Source: Rubrimonas sp036735545
GTDB taxonomy: Bacteria > Pseudomonadota > Alphaproteobacteria > Rhodobacterales > Rhodobacteraceae
Length of the DNA: 64,000 nucleotides
Assembly: GCA_036735545.1 (NCBI GenBank)
Contig: DAINOD010000002.1
Coordinates: forward strand, 62,001-126,000
Direction of reading: 5' to 3'
The notes under the pieces are model-generated. The model was not told the origin of the DNA. It saw only the letters and a list, made by a program, of their open reading frames with translations, and did not search any database. How positions within the stretch are numbered: position 1 is the first letter of the stretch; each line of letters starts with the position of its first letter. This document shows positions 51,367-60,764 of the stretch, one piece after another. The translations under genes were made by a program, and so were the position numbers.

Positions 51367-54210
51367 ATGACCATCGGGCCGGGCGACCGCCTGCACCTCG
51401 TCGACGGGTCGGGCTTCATCTTCCGCGCCTTCCACGCCCTGCCGCCGCTGACGCGCAAGTCCGACGGACTGCCCGTGGGCGCGGTGGCGGGCTTCTGCAA
51501 CATGCTGTTCCGCATGCTGGAGGAGGGCCGGGCCAGCGAGCGGCCGACCCACATGGCGGTGATCTTCGACTTCTCCTCCAAGACCTTTCGCAACGCGATC
51601 TACCCCCTCTACAAGGCCCAGCGCCCCGAGCCGCCGGCCGAGCTTGTCCCGCAATTCGCCCTCATCCGCGACGCGACCCGCGCCTTCAACCTCGCCTGCA
51701 TCGAGACCGAAGGGTGGGAGGCCGACGACATCATCGCCACCTACGCCCGCCGCGCGGCGCGCGAGGGCGCGACCGTGACGGTTGTCAGCTCCGACAAGGA
51801 CCTGATGCAACTCGTGGACGACCGCATCGCCATGTTCGACGGCATGAAGGGCAAGCCCATCGGCCGCGATGAGGTGATCGAGAAGTTCGGCGTGCCCCCG
51901 GAAAAGGTCGTGGACGTGCAGGCGCTGGCCGGCGACAGCGTGGACAACGTGCCCGGCGCGCCCGGCATCGGGATCAAGACGGCGGCCCAACTCATCGAGG
52001 AATACGGCGACGTCGAGACGCTTCTGGCCCGCGCGGCCGAGATCAAGCAGCCCAAGCGCCGCCAGACCCTGCTCGACCACGCCGAGCAGGTGCGTATATC
52101 GAAGCGGCTGGTGACGCTGGCCGACGACGTGCCCGACCTGCCCGGTTGGGACAACCTCGCCGTGCGCGACCCGGAGGCGCAGGCGCTGATCGGCTTCCTC
52201 AAGGCGATGGAGTTCCGAACGCTCACCAACCGCGTCGCCGAGGCGCTGGGGGCGGAGGCGGGCGAGATCGACGCCGTCCGGGTCGAGGTCGAGGGTCACG
52301 CGGCGCCGGAGCCCGCGCCCACGGTCGACGCCCCGGCCGGCTCCAGACCCCCGGAGCCCTTCGACCACGCCGCCTACACGGTGATCCGCGACGCCGACAC
52401 GTTGCGCGCCTGGGTCGCCGAGGCGACCGAAATCGGCGCCGTGGCGGTGGACACCGAGACGACCTCGCTGGACGAGATGGTGGCGGAACTCGTCGGCGTG
52501 TCTCTGGCGCTGGCGCCCGGTCGCGCGGCCTACGTGCCGCTCGGCCACGGCGAGGGCGACGGCGACCTGCTGGGCGCGGCGCGGCGCGCGCCGGGGCAGA
52601 TGGATCGCGACGCGGCGCTGGCGATCCTGAAGCCGCTGCTGGAGGACCCGGCGGTCCTGAAGATCGGCCAGAACCTGAAATACGACATGAAGGTGCTGGC
52701 GCGCTGCGGACTGCGGGTCGCCCCCTTCGACGACACCATGCTGATGAGCTACGCGCAGGCGTCCGGTCTGCATGGCCACGGCATGGACGCGCTCAGCAAG
52801 CGCCTGCTCGACCACGAGCCGATCCCGATCAAGGCTTTGCTGGGCTCGGGCAAGGCGCAGATCACCTTCGATCGCGTGCCCATCGACAAGGCGGCGCCCT
52901 ACGCCGCCGAGGACGCCGACGTCACCCTGCGCCTGCACCGGATGCTCAGGCCCGGCCTTGTCCGCGAGCGGGTGACGACAGTTTACGAGACGCTGGAGCG
53001 CCCGCTGGTCCCGGTGCTGGCGGCGATGGAGATGGCCGGCGTCAAGGTCGACCGGCAGACGCTGAGCCGGCTTTCGGGCGCCTTCGCGCAGCGCATGGCG
53101 CAACTCGAGGACGAAATCCGCACGCTGGCCGGCGAGACGTTCAACGTAGGCTCGCCCAAGCAACTCGGCGAAATCCTGTTCGGCAAGCTGGGGATGCCCG
53201 GCGGCCAGAAATCCGCCAAGACCGACGCGTGGGTGACCGACGCCGACGCGCTGGAGCAACTCGCCGCGCAGGGCCACGACCTGCCGGCGCGCGTGCTGGA
53301 CTGGCGCCAGCTGGCCAAGCTGAAGGGCACCTACACCGACGCGCTCCAGGGCCACGTCAACCGCGAGACCGGACGCGTGCACACCTCCTTCTCGCTCGCC
53401 GCGACGACGACGGGGCGGCTCGCCTCCACCGACCCGAACCTCCAGAACATCCCCATCCGCTCCGAGGAGGGCCGGCGCATCCGCGAGGCCTTCGTCGCAG
53501 AACCGGGCAACGTGCTGGTGTCGCTGGACTACTCCCAGATCGAGTTGCGCATCCTCGCCATGGTGGCCGACATCCCGGCGCTAAAGCAGGCCTTCCGCGA
53601 CGGGCTCGACATCCACGCCATGACCGCCTCCGAGATGTTCGGCGTGCCCATCGAGGGCATGGACCCGATGATCCGTCGGCAGGCGAAGGCGATCAACTTC
53701 GGCGTGATCTACGGCATTTCGGCCTTCGGGCTGTCGAACAACCTGCGCATTCCGCAGGCCGAGGCCAAGGCCTTCATCGACCGCTACTTCGAGCGGTTCC
53801 CCGGCATCCGCGAATACATGAACCGCACGCGCGACTTCGCGAAGGCGAACGGCTATGTACAGACGCTGTTCGGGCGGAAAATCCACACGCCCGAGATCAA
53901 CGCCAAGGGGCCGCGGGCGAGCTTCGCCTACCGCGCCGCGATCAACGCGCCGATCCAGGGTGCCGCGGCCGACGTGATCCGCCGCGCCATGATCCGCATC
54001 CCCCCCGCCCTGGCCGCCGCCGGGCTGCGGGCCCGGATGCTGCTGCAGGTCCATGACGAGTTGCTGTTCGAGGCCCCGGAGGATGAGGCCGACGCCACCA
54101 TCGCCTGCGTCCGCGCCGTCATGGAGAACGCGGCCGAACCCGCCGTGGCGCTCGACGTGCCGCTGACCGTGGAGGGCGGCAAGGGCGCGACCTGGGCGGC
54201 CGCGCACTGA
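51367..54210 (+). CDS. polA: DNA polymerase I
   Basis: A 947-residue three-domain polymerase for Okazaki-fragment processing and repair. The 5' nuclease domain has TEGWEADDIIATYARRA, VVSSDKDLMQLV and the H3TH GDSVDNVPGAPGIGIKTAA. The 3'-5' proofreading domain keeps VDTETTSLDE, so it looks active. Polymerase motifs A (LVSLDYSQIELRILA), B (RRQAKAINFGVIYGISAFG) and C (LLQVHDELLFE) are complete. The ATG has GGGGAG upstream. It is convergent with an ABC exporter one base away. Confidence 0.96.
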   Translation: MTIGPGDRLHLVDGSGFIFRAFHALPPLTRKSDGLPVGAVAGFCNMLFRMLEEGRASERPTHMAVIFDFSSKTFRNAIYPLYKAQRPEPPAELVPQFALIRDATRAFNLACIETEGWEADDIIATYARRAAREGATVTVVSSDKDLMQLVDDRIAMFDGMKGKPIGRDEVIEKFGVPPEKVVDVQALAGDSVDNVPGAPGIGIKTAAQLIEEYGDVETLLARAAEIKQPKRRQTLLDHAEQVRISKRLVTLADDVPDLPGWDNLAVRDPEAQALIGFLKAMEFRTLTNRVAEALGAEAGEIDAVRVEVEGHAAPEPAPTVDAPAGSRPPEPFDHAAYTVIRDADTLRAWVAEATEIGAVAVDTETTSLDEMVAELVGVSLALAPGRAAYVPLGHGEGDGDLLGAARRAPGQMDRDAALAILKPLLEDPAVLKIGQNLKYDMKVLARCGLRVAPFDDTMLMSYAQASGLHGHGMDALSKRLLDHEPIPIKALLGSGKAQITFDRVPIDKAAPYAAEDADVTLRLHRMLRPGLVRERVTTVYETLERPLVPVLAAMEMAGVKVDRQTLSRLSGAFAQRMAQLEDEIRTLAGETFNVGSPKQLGEILFGKLGMPGGQKSAKTDAWVTDADALEQLAAQGHDLPARVLDWRQLAKLKGTYTDALQGHVNRETGRVHTSFSLAATTTGRLASTDPNLQNIPIRSEEGRRIREAFVAEPGNVLVSLDYSQIELRILAMVADIPALKQAFRDGLDIHAMTASEMFGVPIEGMDPMIRRQAKAINFGVIYGISAFGLSNNLRIPQAEAKAFIDRYFERFPGIREYMNRTRDFAKANGYVQTLFGRKIHTPEINAKGPRASFAYRAAINAPIQGAAADVIRRAMIRIPPALAAAGLRARMLLQVHDELLFEAPEDEADATIACVRAVMENAAEPAVALDVPLTVEGGKGATWAAAH

Positions 54211-54211
54211 C

Positions 54212-56098
54212 CTATTCGGCCGCCTCGGCCCCGATGAAGCCGCCAGACTGGCGCGCCCACAGCGCTGCGTAGAGCCCGCCGCGCGCCAGCAGCGCCTCGT
54301 GGGGGCCCTGCTCCACGACGCGGCCCGCGTCCATGACCACCACCCGGTCCATCTGCGCGATGGTGCTGAGTCGGTGGGCGATGGCCAGAACCGTCTTGCC
54401 GCGCATGACCTCGGCAAGCGCGTCCTGGATCTCCGCCTCGACCTCGGAATCGAGCGCCGAGGTGGCCTCGTCGAGAACCAGGATCGGCGCGTCCTTCACT
54501 ATGGCGCGGGCCAGCGCGATGCGCTGGCGCTGGCCGCCCGAGAGTTTCACGCCACGCTCGCCGAGATGCGCGTCGTAGCCGGCGCGGCCGCGGAAGTCGC
54601 GCAGCGACAGGATGAACTCGTGCGCCGAGGCCCGCCGGGCCGCCGCGACCACCCGCTCCATGTCGGCGTCGGGGTCGCCATAGGCGATGTTGTCCCGCGC
54701 GGAGCGGTTGAACATCGCCGTCTCCTGCCGGACCATCGCGATCTGGCGGCGCAACCCGTCCTGCGTCAGGTCGCGGATGTCGCGCCCGTCGAGCGTCACC
54801 CGCCCGCCCTCGACGTCGTAGAGGCGCAGCAAAAGCGAGACCACGGTGGTCTTGCCCGCGCCGGAGGGGCCGACGAGGCCGACCTTCTCGCCGGGCTCGA
54901 TGGTCAGGTCGAAGTCGCGCAGCGCGGCGACCTTGCCGCCATAGGCGAAGGTGATGCGCTCGAAGCCGATGCGGCCCGTCGCGCGCACCGGCTCCGCCGC
55001 GCCGGGGCGATCGACGATGCGGTGGGGCGGCGAGAGGGTCCGGATGCCGTCCTCAATCTCGCCGATGTTGGTGAAGACGCCGAGCGCGGTGAAGCTGACC
55101 CAGCCGGTCATGGTCGCCAGCCGCGTCGACACCAGCCCCGCCGCCGCCACGTCGCCCGCGGTCGCCTGCCCCTCGCTCCAGAGCCAGAGCGCCATGCCGA
55201 TCAGGATCGCCGGCAGCGCGCCGGCCAGCGCAAATATCCAGGCCCGGAACGTCACCACCTGTCCGGCCCAGTCGACGCCCGACTCGCGATAGCGCGCGAG
55301 CGCGTTCTTCGTCGTGTCGTCCTCGAAGCGGCCGAGCGCGAACAGCTTGACGGTGACGATGTTGGTCACCGTGTCCACGATCTGCCCCGTCACCGCGGCG
55401 CGGCGGGCCGCGCGGCGGGCGGACTTGACGCGGATCAGCGGCAGGAACCAGCGCACCAGCGCCACATAGCCCGCGAGCCACACCAGCACGACGAGGCCCA
55501 GCCGCAAATCCACCGCCGCGACCAGCGCCACCGCCCCCAGCGCCGCGGCCAGCGCGTTGCCGACGATGTTGGTCGTCTCCAGCACCACATCGGTCAGCGC
55601 GCGGGCGGTCTGCTGCGCCTTCTGGGCGATGCGCCCGGCGAAATCGTCGTCGAAATAGCTCAGCGACTGGCCCAGCACATGGGCGTTGATGCGGCTGAGC
55701 GACAGCGCATAGAGGTTGGGCCCCAGCGTCAGCGAGTTGAAGGCGGCGTTGGCGACCAGGCTCAGCGGCCAGACCACCACGAAGAACGCGGCGACCAGCG
55801 CCAGCGGCCACGGATTGTCGGCGAGAAACCCCGGCCCGGACGCCTGCGCCGCGTCGATCACCCAGCCGATGAGCCAGAAGCCGACGACGGTGGTGATCCC
55901 GACCGAGACCGAGGCCGCGACCGCGACCCACATCTGCCGCTCCGCCCCACGCAGTCCCCAGCGCAGGAAGGGCCAGAGCGCGGCCGGCGGCGGGCCCTCG
56001 GCGGGCTGGAACGGCGCCACCCGGTCGGCGAGCCAGCGATAGAGCCGCGGGATGACGATCGGATCGTCGCGCCGCCTCGGGGTCTCGCCACCGTCCAT
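54212..56098 (-). CDS. ABC exporter (membrane plus ATPase fusion), second of a tandem pair
   Basis: A 628-residue half-exporter with six membrane helices followed by an ATPase. Walker A GPSGAGKTT, signature LSGGQRQRIALARAI, Walker B ILVLDEATSALDSE and H-loop AIAHRLST are all intact. The start at 56098 (MDGGETP) has GGGAGAGAA upstream. It lies downstream of a clear paralogue with an almost identical C-terminal end (RQSGGFIG), so the two arose by duplication and probably work as a heterodimer or as two related exporters of lipids or drugs. Substrate unknown. Confidence 0.88.
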   Translation of the reverse strand: MDGGETPRRRDDPIVIPRLYRWLADRVAPFQPAEGPPPAALWPFLRWGLRGAERQMWVAVAASVSVGITTVVGFWLIGWVIDAAQASGPGFLADNPWPLALVAAFFVVVWPLSLVANAAFNSLTLGPNLYALSLSRINAHVLGQSLSYFDDDFAGRIAQKAQQTARALTDVVLETTNIVGNALAAALGAVALVAAVDLRLGLVVLVWLAGYVALVRWFLPLIRVKSARRAARRAAVTGQIVDTVTNIVTVKLFALGRFEDDTTKNALARYRESGVDWAGQVVTFRAWIFALAGALPAILIGMALWLWSEGQATAGDVAAAGLVSTRLATMTGWVSFTALGVFTNIGEIEDGIRTLSPPHRIVDRPGAAEPVRATGRIGFERITFAYGGKVAALRDFDLTIEPGEKVGLVGPSGAGKTTVVSLLLRLYDVEGGRVTLDGRDIRDLTQDGLRRQIAMVRQETAMFNRSARDNIAYGDPDADMERVVAAARRASAHEFILSLRDFRGRAGYDAHLGERGVKLSGGQRQRIALARAIVKDAPILVLDEATSALDSEVEAEIQDALAEVMRGKTVLAIAHRLSTIAQMDRVVVMDAGRVVEQGPHEALLARGGLYAALWARQSGGFIGAEAAE

Positions 56099-56120
56099 GC
56101 CGTTCTCTCCCCCCGCCGCC

Positions 56121-57956
56121 TCAGGCGGCCGCGTCCACCCCGATGAAACCGCCGGACTGCCGCTCCCAGAACCCCGCATATAGCCCGCCCTGCGCCAGAA
56201 GCGCCGCGTGCGTGCCCTGTTCCGCCACCCGGCCCTGCTCCAGCACCACGATCCGGTCCATCTGGGCGATGGTGGACAGGCGGTGGGCGATGGCGATCAC
56301 GGTCTTTCCGGCCATCAGCCCGGTCAGCGCCTGCTGGATCTCGGCCTCCACCTCGCTGTCGAGCGCCGAGGTGGCCTCGTCCAGCACTAGGATCGGCGCG
56401 TCCTTCAGCACCACGCGGGCGAGCGCGACGCGCTGGCGCTGGCCGCCGGACAGCTTCACCCCCCGCTCGCCCACATGGGCGTCGTAGCCCGCGCGGCCCT
56501 TGGGGTCGCGCAGCCCGAGGATGAAGTCGTGCGCCGAAACCCGCGCCGCCGCCGCCTCGATCTCGGTCTGCGTGGCGTCGGGGCGGCCGTAGCGGATGTT
56601 GTCGCGCACCGAGCGGTGCAGCAGCGAGGTGTCCTGCGTGACCATGCCGATCTCGCGACGCAGGCTCTCCTGCGTCACGAGGCGCACGTCCTGCCCGTCG
56701 ATCTCGATGCGCCCGCCCTCGGGATCGTCGAAGCGCAGCAGCAGGTTGACCAGCGTGGACTTGCCGGCGCCCGAACGGCCGACGAGGCCCACGCGCTCGC
56801 CGGCGCGGATCACGAGGTCCACGCCCTCCAGCCCGCCGGCCTTCTTGCCGTAGTGGTGGCGCAGGCCGCGGAAGGCGATCTCGCCGCCGGTCACGCGCAG
56901 GGCGGGCGCGCCGGGCGCGTCGGTCACGTCCACGGGGGCCGTGATGCTCTGCATCCCCTCGCGGATCACGCCCGCGTGCTGGAACAGCTGCGAGGTGACC
57001 CACATGATCCAGCCGGTCATCCCGTTCAGCCGCAGCGTCAGCGCCGCCGCCGCCGACACGGCCCCGATGGTGGCGTCGCCGCCGGCCCAGAGCCAGATCG
57101 CCGCGCCGACCACGGCGACGATGACGAGCCCGTTCACCGTCGCGATGCCGGCCATCATGAGCGTCATCAGCCGCAAGAGCCGCGCGAAGCGCAGTCGGGC
57201 GACCTTCATGGCGTCGAGCGCGAACTTCTCCTCGCGCTCGGCGTGGGCGAACAGCTTGACGGTCTGGATGTTGGCGTAGGCGTCCACGATCCGCCCCGTC
57301 AGCGCCGAGCGGCCCTCGGAGAACTTCTCCGACGCCCGCCCGATGGCCGGGATCAGCGAACGCAAAAGCAGCAGGTAGATGACCAGCCACAGCGCGAGCG
57401 GGATCGCGAGCCGCGCGTCGATGCCCGCCAGCACGATCATGGCGCCGGCGAAATAGGCCGCGGCATACCAGATCGCCTCGAAGGCCATGAAGGCGCTGTC
57501 CTCGACCGCCGGGCCGGACTGCATCACCCGGTTGGCCAGCCGCCCGGCGAAGTCGTTCTGATGGAAGCCGATCGACTGGCCGAGCAGCCGCCGGTGCGAG
57601 CGCCACCAGACCCGCGGCATCAGGTTCGCCGACAGCGACTGGTTGAGCAGCGCATGGTTCAGCGTGATGACCACGGGCCGCAACAGCAGCACGAACAGCG
57701 CGATCAGCGCCAGCTCCAGCCCATGGCGCGACCAGAAGCCGTCCGGCCCCTCGGCGAGCAGGTCCACGACATGGCCGGCGTAGTAGATCAACCCGGTCTC
57801 GACCAGCGCGGTGGCCAGCCCCGTCAGCGCCGTGAAGCCCAGCACGCCCCGGAACGGGCGCAGGTGGTCGATCATGTAGGGCCAGAACCGCGTCGGCGGC
57901 GCGGCGTTCGCGTCGGGCCCGAAAGCGGCGACGCGGGACTCGAAGAACCGGAACAT
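56121..57956 (-). CDS. ABC exporter (membrane plus ATPase fusion), first of a tandem pair
   Basis: A 611-residue half-exporter: six helices in residues ~35-330, then an ATPase with GRSGAGKSTLVN, LSGGQRQRVALARVV, ILVLDEATSALDSE and AHRLST, all canonical. The next gene begins 22 bases later and encodes a paralogue. Because neither protein has a degenerate nucleotide site, homodimers are possible as well as a heterodimer. It is divergent, over 181 bases, from the small His-rich gene at 58138. Confidence 0.88.
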   Translation of the reverse strand: MFRFFESRVAAFGPDANAAPPTRFWPYMIDHLRPFRGVLGFTALTGLATALVETGLIYYAGHVVDLLAEGPDGFWSRHGLELALIALFVLLLRPVVITLNHALLNQSLSANLMPRVWWRSHRRLLGQSIGFHQNDFAGRLANRVMQSGPAVEDSAFMAFEAIWYAAAYFAGAMIVLAGIDARLAIPLALWLVIYLLLLRSLIPAIGRASEKFSEGRSALTGRIVDAYANIQTVKLFAHAEREEKFALDAMKVARLRFARLLRLMTLMMAGIATVNGLVIVAVVGAAIWLWAGGDATIGAVSAAAALTLRLNGMTGWIMWVTSQLFQHAGVIREGMQSITAPVDVTDAPGAPALRVTGGEIAFRGLRHHYGKKAGGLEGVDLVIRAGERVGLVGRSGAGKSTLVNLLLRFDDPEGGRIEIDGQDVRLVTQESLRREIGMVTQDTSLLHRSVRDNIRYGRPDATQTEIEAAAARVSAHDFILGLRDPKGRAGYDAHVGERGVKLSGGQRQRVALARVVLKDAPILVLDEATSALDSEVEAEIQQALTGLMAGKTVIAIAHRLSTIAQMDRIVVLEQGRVAEQGTHAALLAQGGLYAGFWERQSGGFIGVDAAA

Positions 57957-58137
57957 GGGCGCGCTCCGCGGATCGAAAGCGCCGGCTACGACCCGGGCGC
58001 GGGCCGTGCGGCGTGGCGCGAGGCGCCGATGGCTGTATGGGTCGCGCCGGCCTTAGCCGAATCGGCCGGAGAAGTCACGCCAGCCCCCGCCTTGCCGCAA
58101 CGGCAGGCCGCGGCCATATGCGGGTGATGTTGTTCCC

Positions 58138-58464
58138 GTGCGACAGATGAGGCGCGTCCTCGCCATCCTGCTCGCGGTGGCGCTCGCGGCCGCCCTGAGC
58201 GCCAGCCACGTCGCGCACGCCGGCGCGTCGGTCGCCCCGGACGCCAGCCAGCACGAGACCCGCCAGCACGCGGCGCACGGCCACGCGCACCAGGCGCCGG
58301 AGGAGCGGGCGGGACACAAGGCGGCGCTGTGCTGCTTTTTCGAGGAGCCGACGACGGTCGCCCCGCGTTCCTTCGCGGTCCGCGCAGCCCCTGCGGCCTC
58401 CTCGCGCCCCCTCTCAAGCGGTCTCGCCCGCGCCCCGAACCCGCCGCCGCCCCGGTCGATCTGA
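58138..58464 (+). CDS. Small His-rich secreted protein, putative metal (copper) handling
   Basis: A 108-residue protein with a signal peptide (RRVLAILLAVALAAALSASH) and a histidine-rich mature start (QHETRQHAAHGHAHQ). A cysteine pair follows in GHKAALCCFFEEP, and the tail is proline-rich. No family is recognised; histidine plus paired cysteine suggests metal binding. The GTG start could instead be the ATG three codons later. It lies 53 bases upstream of a Met/His-rich DUF305 gene in the same direction, which supports a shared metal-related role. Confidence 0.6.
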   Translation: MRQMRRVLAILLAVALAAALSASHVAHAGASVAPDASQHETRQHAAHGHAHQAPEERAGHKAALCCFFEEPTTVAPRSFAVRAAPAASSRPLSSGLARAPNPPPPRSI

Positions 58465-58517
58465 GCCGACGGCGCCGCCGTGCGCCGACAATCCAGACAT
58501 CACCGGAAGGACACAGG

Positions 58518-59107
58518 ATGAGAACCACCACCATCGCGGCGGCGGCCGTGGGCGTCGCGCTCGGCGTCGCCGGCGCCGTCGCCTGGGCCCAGATGGGTCA
58601 CGGAGCGCACGGCCAGATGCAGCATGGCCAGATGCAGCACGGCCAGATGCAGCACGGGGCCGGAGCCCATGCCGGGCACGNNNNNNNNNNNNNNNNNNNN
58701 NNNNNNNNNNNNNNNNNNNNNNNNNNNNNNNNNNNNNNNNNNNNNNNNNNNNNNNNNNNNNNNNNNNNNNNNNNNNNNNNGGCCAGATGCAGCACGGCCA
58801 GATGCAGCACGGGGCCGGAGCCCATGCCGGGCACGGCGCGGCCGCGTCGACCGCGCCATACGCGCAGGCGTGGGTCGAGAGCATGGACCGCATGCACGCG
58901 GACATGATGATCGACCTCAGCGGCGACGCCGACGTCGACTTCGTGCGCGGCATGATCCCCCACCACGAAGGCGCCATCGACATGGCGCGCATCGTGCTGG
59001 AGCACGGCGAGGACGCCGAAATCCGCGCGCTGGCGCAGGAGGTCGTGGCGGCGCAGGAAGCCGAGATCGCGCAGATGCGCGCCTGGCTCGCCGCCCGCGG
59101 CTACTGA
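58518..59107 (+). CDS. DUF305 protein with Met/His/Gln repeats, split by an assembly gap
   Basis: A secreted protein: signal peptide TTIAAAAVGVALGVAGAVAWA, then tandem GQMQH units and a GAGAHAGHG module. The DUF305 domain follows (DADVDFVRGMIPHHEGAIDMA, then AQEVVAAQEAEIAQMRAWL). DUF305 proteins are ferritin-like small helical proteins often linked to copper resistance. One hundred N (58681-58780) interrupt the repeat region and put the two halves in different frames. The 55 bases on either side of the gap are identical; merging them restores one frame and predicts a 144-residue protein. Confidence 0.8.
58611..58655. repeat. 15-base tandem repeat encoding GQMQH
   Basis: Three tandem copies of GGCCAGATGCAGCAC (one with a final T). 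Two more copies occur after the N gap at 58781-58810. Each copy encodes Gly-Gln-Met-Gln-His, a likely metal-binding repeat. Confidence 0.9.
58681..58780. other. Assembly gap of 100 N inside the DUF305 gene
   Basis: A placeholder-length run of N. Bases 58626-58680 and 58781-58835 are identical over 55 bases and lie exactly at the two contig ends, so this looks like an unresolved contig overlap. Confidence 0.95.
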
Positions 59108-59114
59108 GGCGGCC

Positions 59115-59369
59115 CTAGACTGAAGGAGGGGGGCGGTCCGCCGCCCCCGCCAGCCCGCGCCGGCTCGCCCGCCACGCGCGCAGCCACCAGAGCCACCCGC
59201 CGATCGCGACAGCCCAGCCGAACGGATACCAGGGCAGCACCGGCGAGGGATCGCCGGTCGTCACCAGCATCACGGGCCCGCCGAGTCCCAGCAGCGTGAT
59301 CGCGACCGCCGCCACGCCGAGGCCGACCAGCCCCCGCGACCGCAGCCGCTTCGCCTCCGCGTCTGTCAT
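59115..59369 (-). CDS. Small two-helix membrane protein
   Basis: An 84-residue protein starting MTDAEAKRLRSRGLVGLGVA, with two hydrophobic helices (about residues 12-34 and 44-62). The second is tryptophan-rich (WAVAIGGWLWWLRAW), and the C-terminus is arginine-rich. Function unknown. It is convergent with the DUF305 gene (seven bases apart) and divergent from hemF. Confidence 0.6.
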   Translation of the reverse strand: MTDAEAKRLRSRGLVGLGVAAVAITLLGLGGPVMLVTTGDPSPVLPWYPFGWAVAIGGWLWWLRAWRASRRGLAGAADRPPPSV

Positions 59370-59490
59370 GCGCGCCCCCCTGCGCCGGTCCCTGCGCCCA
59401 TTCCTGCGCCCATTCCTGCGCGACGTCCGACCGCCTCGCCACGATCCTCGGGGGAGGATAGGCGTCAGGTTCGCGGAAGACGAGGACCCG

Positions 59491-60411
59491 ATGACGCAGG
59501 CCGCCGCCGACACCCGACCAGAAGCCGAGATGACCGAGGAGCGCGCCCGCGCCAGCGCGTGGTTCGTCGCCCTGCGCGACCGCATCTGCGCCGCCTTCGA
59601 GGCGCTGGAGCGCACGCATCCGACCGGACCCCACGCCGATCGCGCCCCCGGCCGCTTCGAGCGCAAGCAGACCCGCCGCGCCGGCGACGGCGAAGGCGAC
59701 CAGGGCGGCGGCGAGATGAGCGTGATGCGCGGGGGGCGTCTGTTCGAGAAGGTCGGCGTCAACGTCTCCGAGGTCTACGGCGTGCTCGGCCCGCAGGCGC
59801 AGCGCTCGCTGACCGCCCGCCGCGCCATCCCCGGCCTCGCCGAGGACCCGCGCTTCTGGGCCTCGGGCGTCAGCCTCGTCGCGCACATGAACAGCCCGCG
59901 CACCCCGGCGGTGCATATGAACACGCGCATGTTCTGGACGCCCCATTGCTGGTGGTTCGGCGGCGGCACCGACCTGAACCCGATGGTTCCGGTCGAGGAG
60001 GACACGGCCTTCTTCCACGGCGTGCTGAAGGAGGCCCTCGACCGGCACGGGCCGGACCTCTACCCCCGCTACAAGGCGTGGGCGGACGAGTATTTCATGA
60101 TCCGCCACTGGAACGAGCCGCGCGGCGTGGGCGGCGTCTTCTACGACGACCACTGCACCGACGACTGGGAGGCCGACTTCGCCCTGACCCAGGACGTCGG
60201 CCGCGCCTTCCTCGACGCCTTCCTGCCCATCGCCGAGAAGCGCGCCGCCGAGCCGTGGACCGAGGCCGAGCGCGAGCACCAGCTGGTCCGCCGCGGCCGC
60301 TACGCCGAGTTCAACCTCGTCTACGACCGCGGAACCCGGTTCGGGCTGGAGACCGGCCACAACCCCGAGGCGGTGCTGATGAGCCTGCCGCCCGAGGCGA
60401 AGTGGCCGTGA
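59491..60411 (+). CDS. hemF: Oxygen-dependent coproporphyrinogen-III oxidase
   Basis: A 306-residue enzyme converting coproporphyrinogen III to protoporphyrinogen IX in haem synthesis using oxygen. Family motifs are MRGGRLFEKVGVNVSEVYG, MNTRMFWTPHCWWFGGGTDL, RGVGGVFYDDH and RRGRYAEFNLVYDRGTRFGL. The ATG at 59491 has GAGGA upstream; a further ATG 13 codons later is possible. The stop overlaps the GTG of a monooxygenase-fold gene. Confidence 0.95.
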   Translation: MTQAAADTRPEAEMTEERARASAWFVALRDRICAAFEALERTHPTGPHADRAPGRFERKQTRRAGDGEGDQGGGEMSVMRGGRLFEKVGVNVSEVYGVLGPQAQRSLTARRAIPGLAEDPRFWASGVSLVAHMNSPRTPAVHMNTRMFWTPHCWWFGGGTDLNPMVPVEEDTAFFHGVLKEALDRHGPDLYPRYKAWADEYFMIRHWNEPRGVGGVFYDDHCTDDWEADFALTQDVGRAFLDAFLPIAEKRAAEPWTEAEREHQLVRRGRYAEFNLVYDRGTRFGLETGHNPEAVLMSLPPEAKWP

Positions 60412-60758
60412 TCGCCGTCATCTTCGAGCTTGTTCCCGCCGAGGGGATGCGCGGCGAATACCTCGACCACGCCGCGGTGCTGCGCCCGGAGCTGGCGCAG
60501 ATCGACGGCTTCGTCTCGGTGGAGCGGTTCGAGAGCCTGACGACCCCGGGCAAGCTGCTGTCGCTGTCGGTCTGGCGCGACGAGGCGGCCGTGAAGCGGT
60601 GGCGCAACCATGTCGGCCACCGCGAGATCCAGCGCATCGGGCGGGAGCGCGTCTTCGCCGACTACCGGCTGCGCGTCGCCGGCGTCATCCGCGACTACGC
60701 CATGACCGAGCGGCGCGAGCAGGCCCCCGAGGACAGCGCGGCGCTGCTCGGCCTCTGA
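60408..60758 (+). CDS. Antibiotic-biosynthesis-monooxygenase-fold protein (ABM domain)
   Basis: A 116-residue protein with a dimeric alpha+beta barrel domain. It begins with IAVIFELVPAEGMRGEYLDH, and IDGFVSVERFES and LLSLSVWRDEAAVKRWRNH form the core of the ABM family. Members act as haem-degrading enzymes, small monooxygenases or stress proteins. Coupling to hemF through a GTGA overlap hints at a porphyrin or haem-related role, which is inference only. Confidence 0.82.
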   Translation: MIAVIFELVPAEGMRGEYLDHAAVLRPELAQIDGFVSVERFESLTTPGKLLSLSVWRDEAAVKRWRNHVGHREIQRIGRERVFADYRLRVAGVIRDYAMTERREQAPEDSAALLGL

Positions 60759-60764
60759 GACGCC

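Noticed and set aside
58611..58835. CRISPR-like or mobile repeat array
   Set aside because: The units are 15 bases, adjacent without spacers and encode GQMQH in frame, so this is a coding repeat interrupted by an assembly gap.
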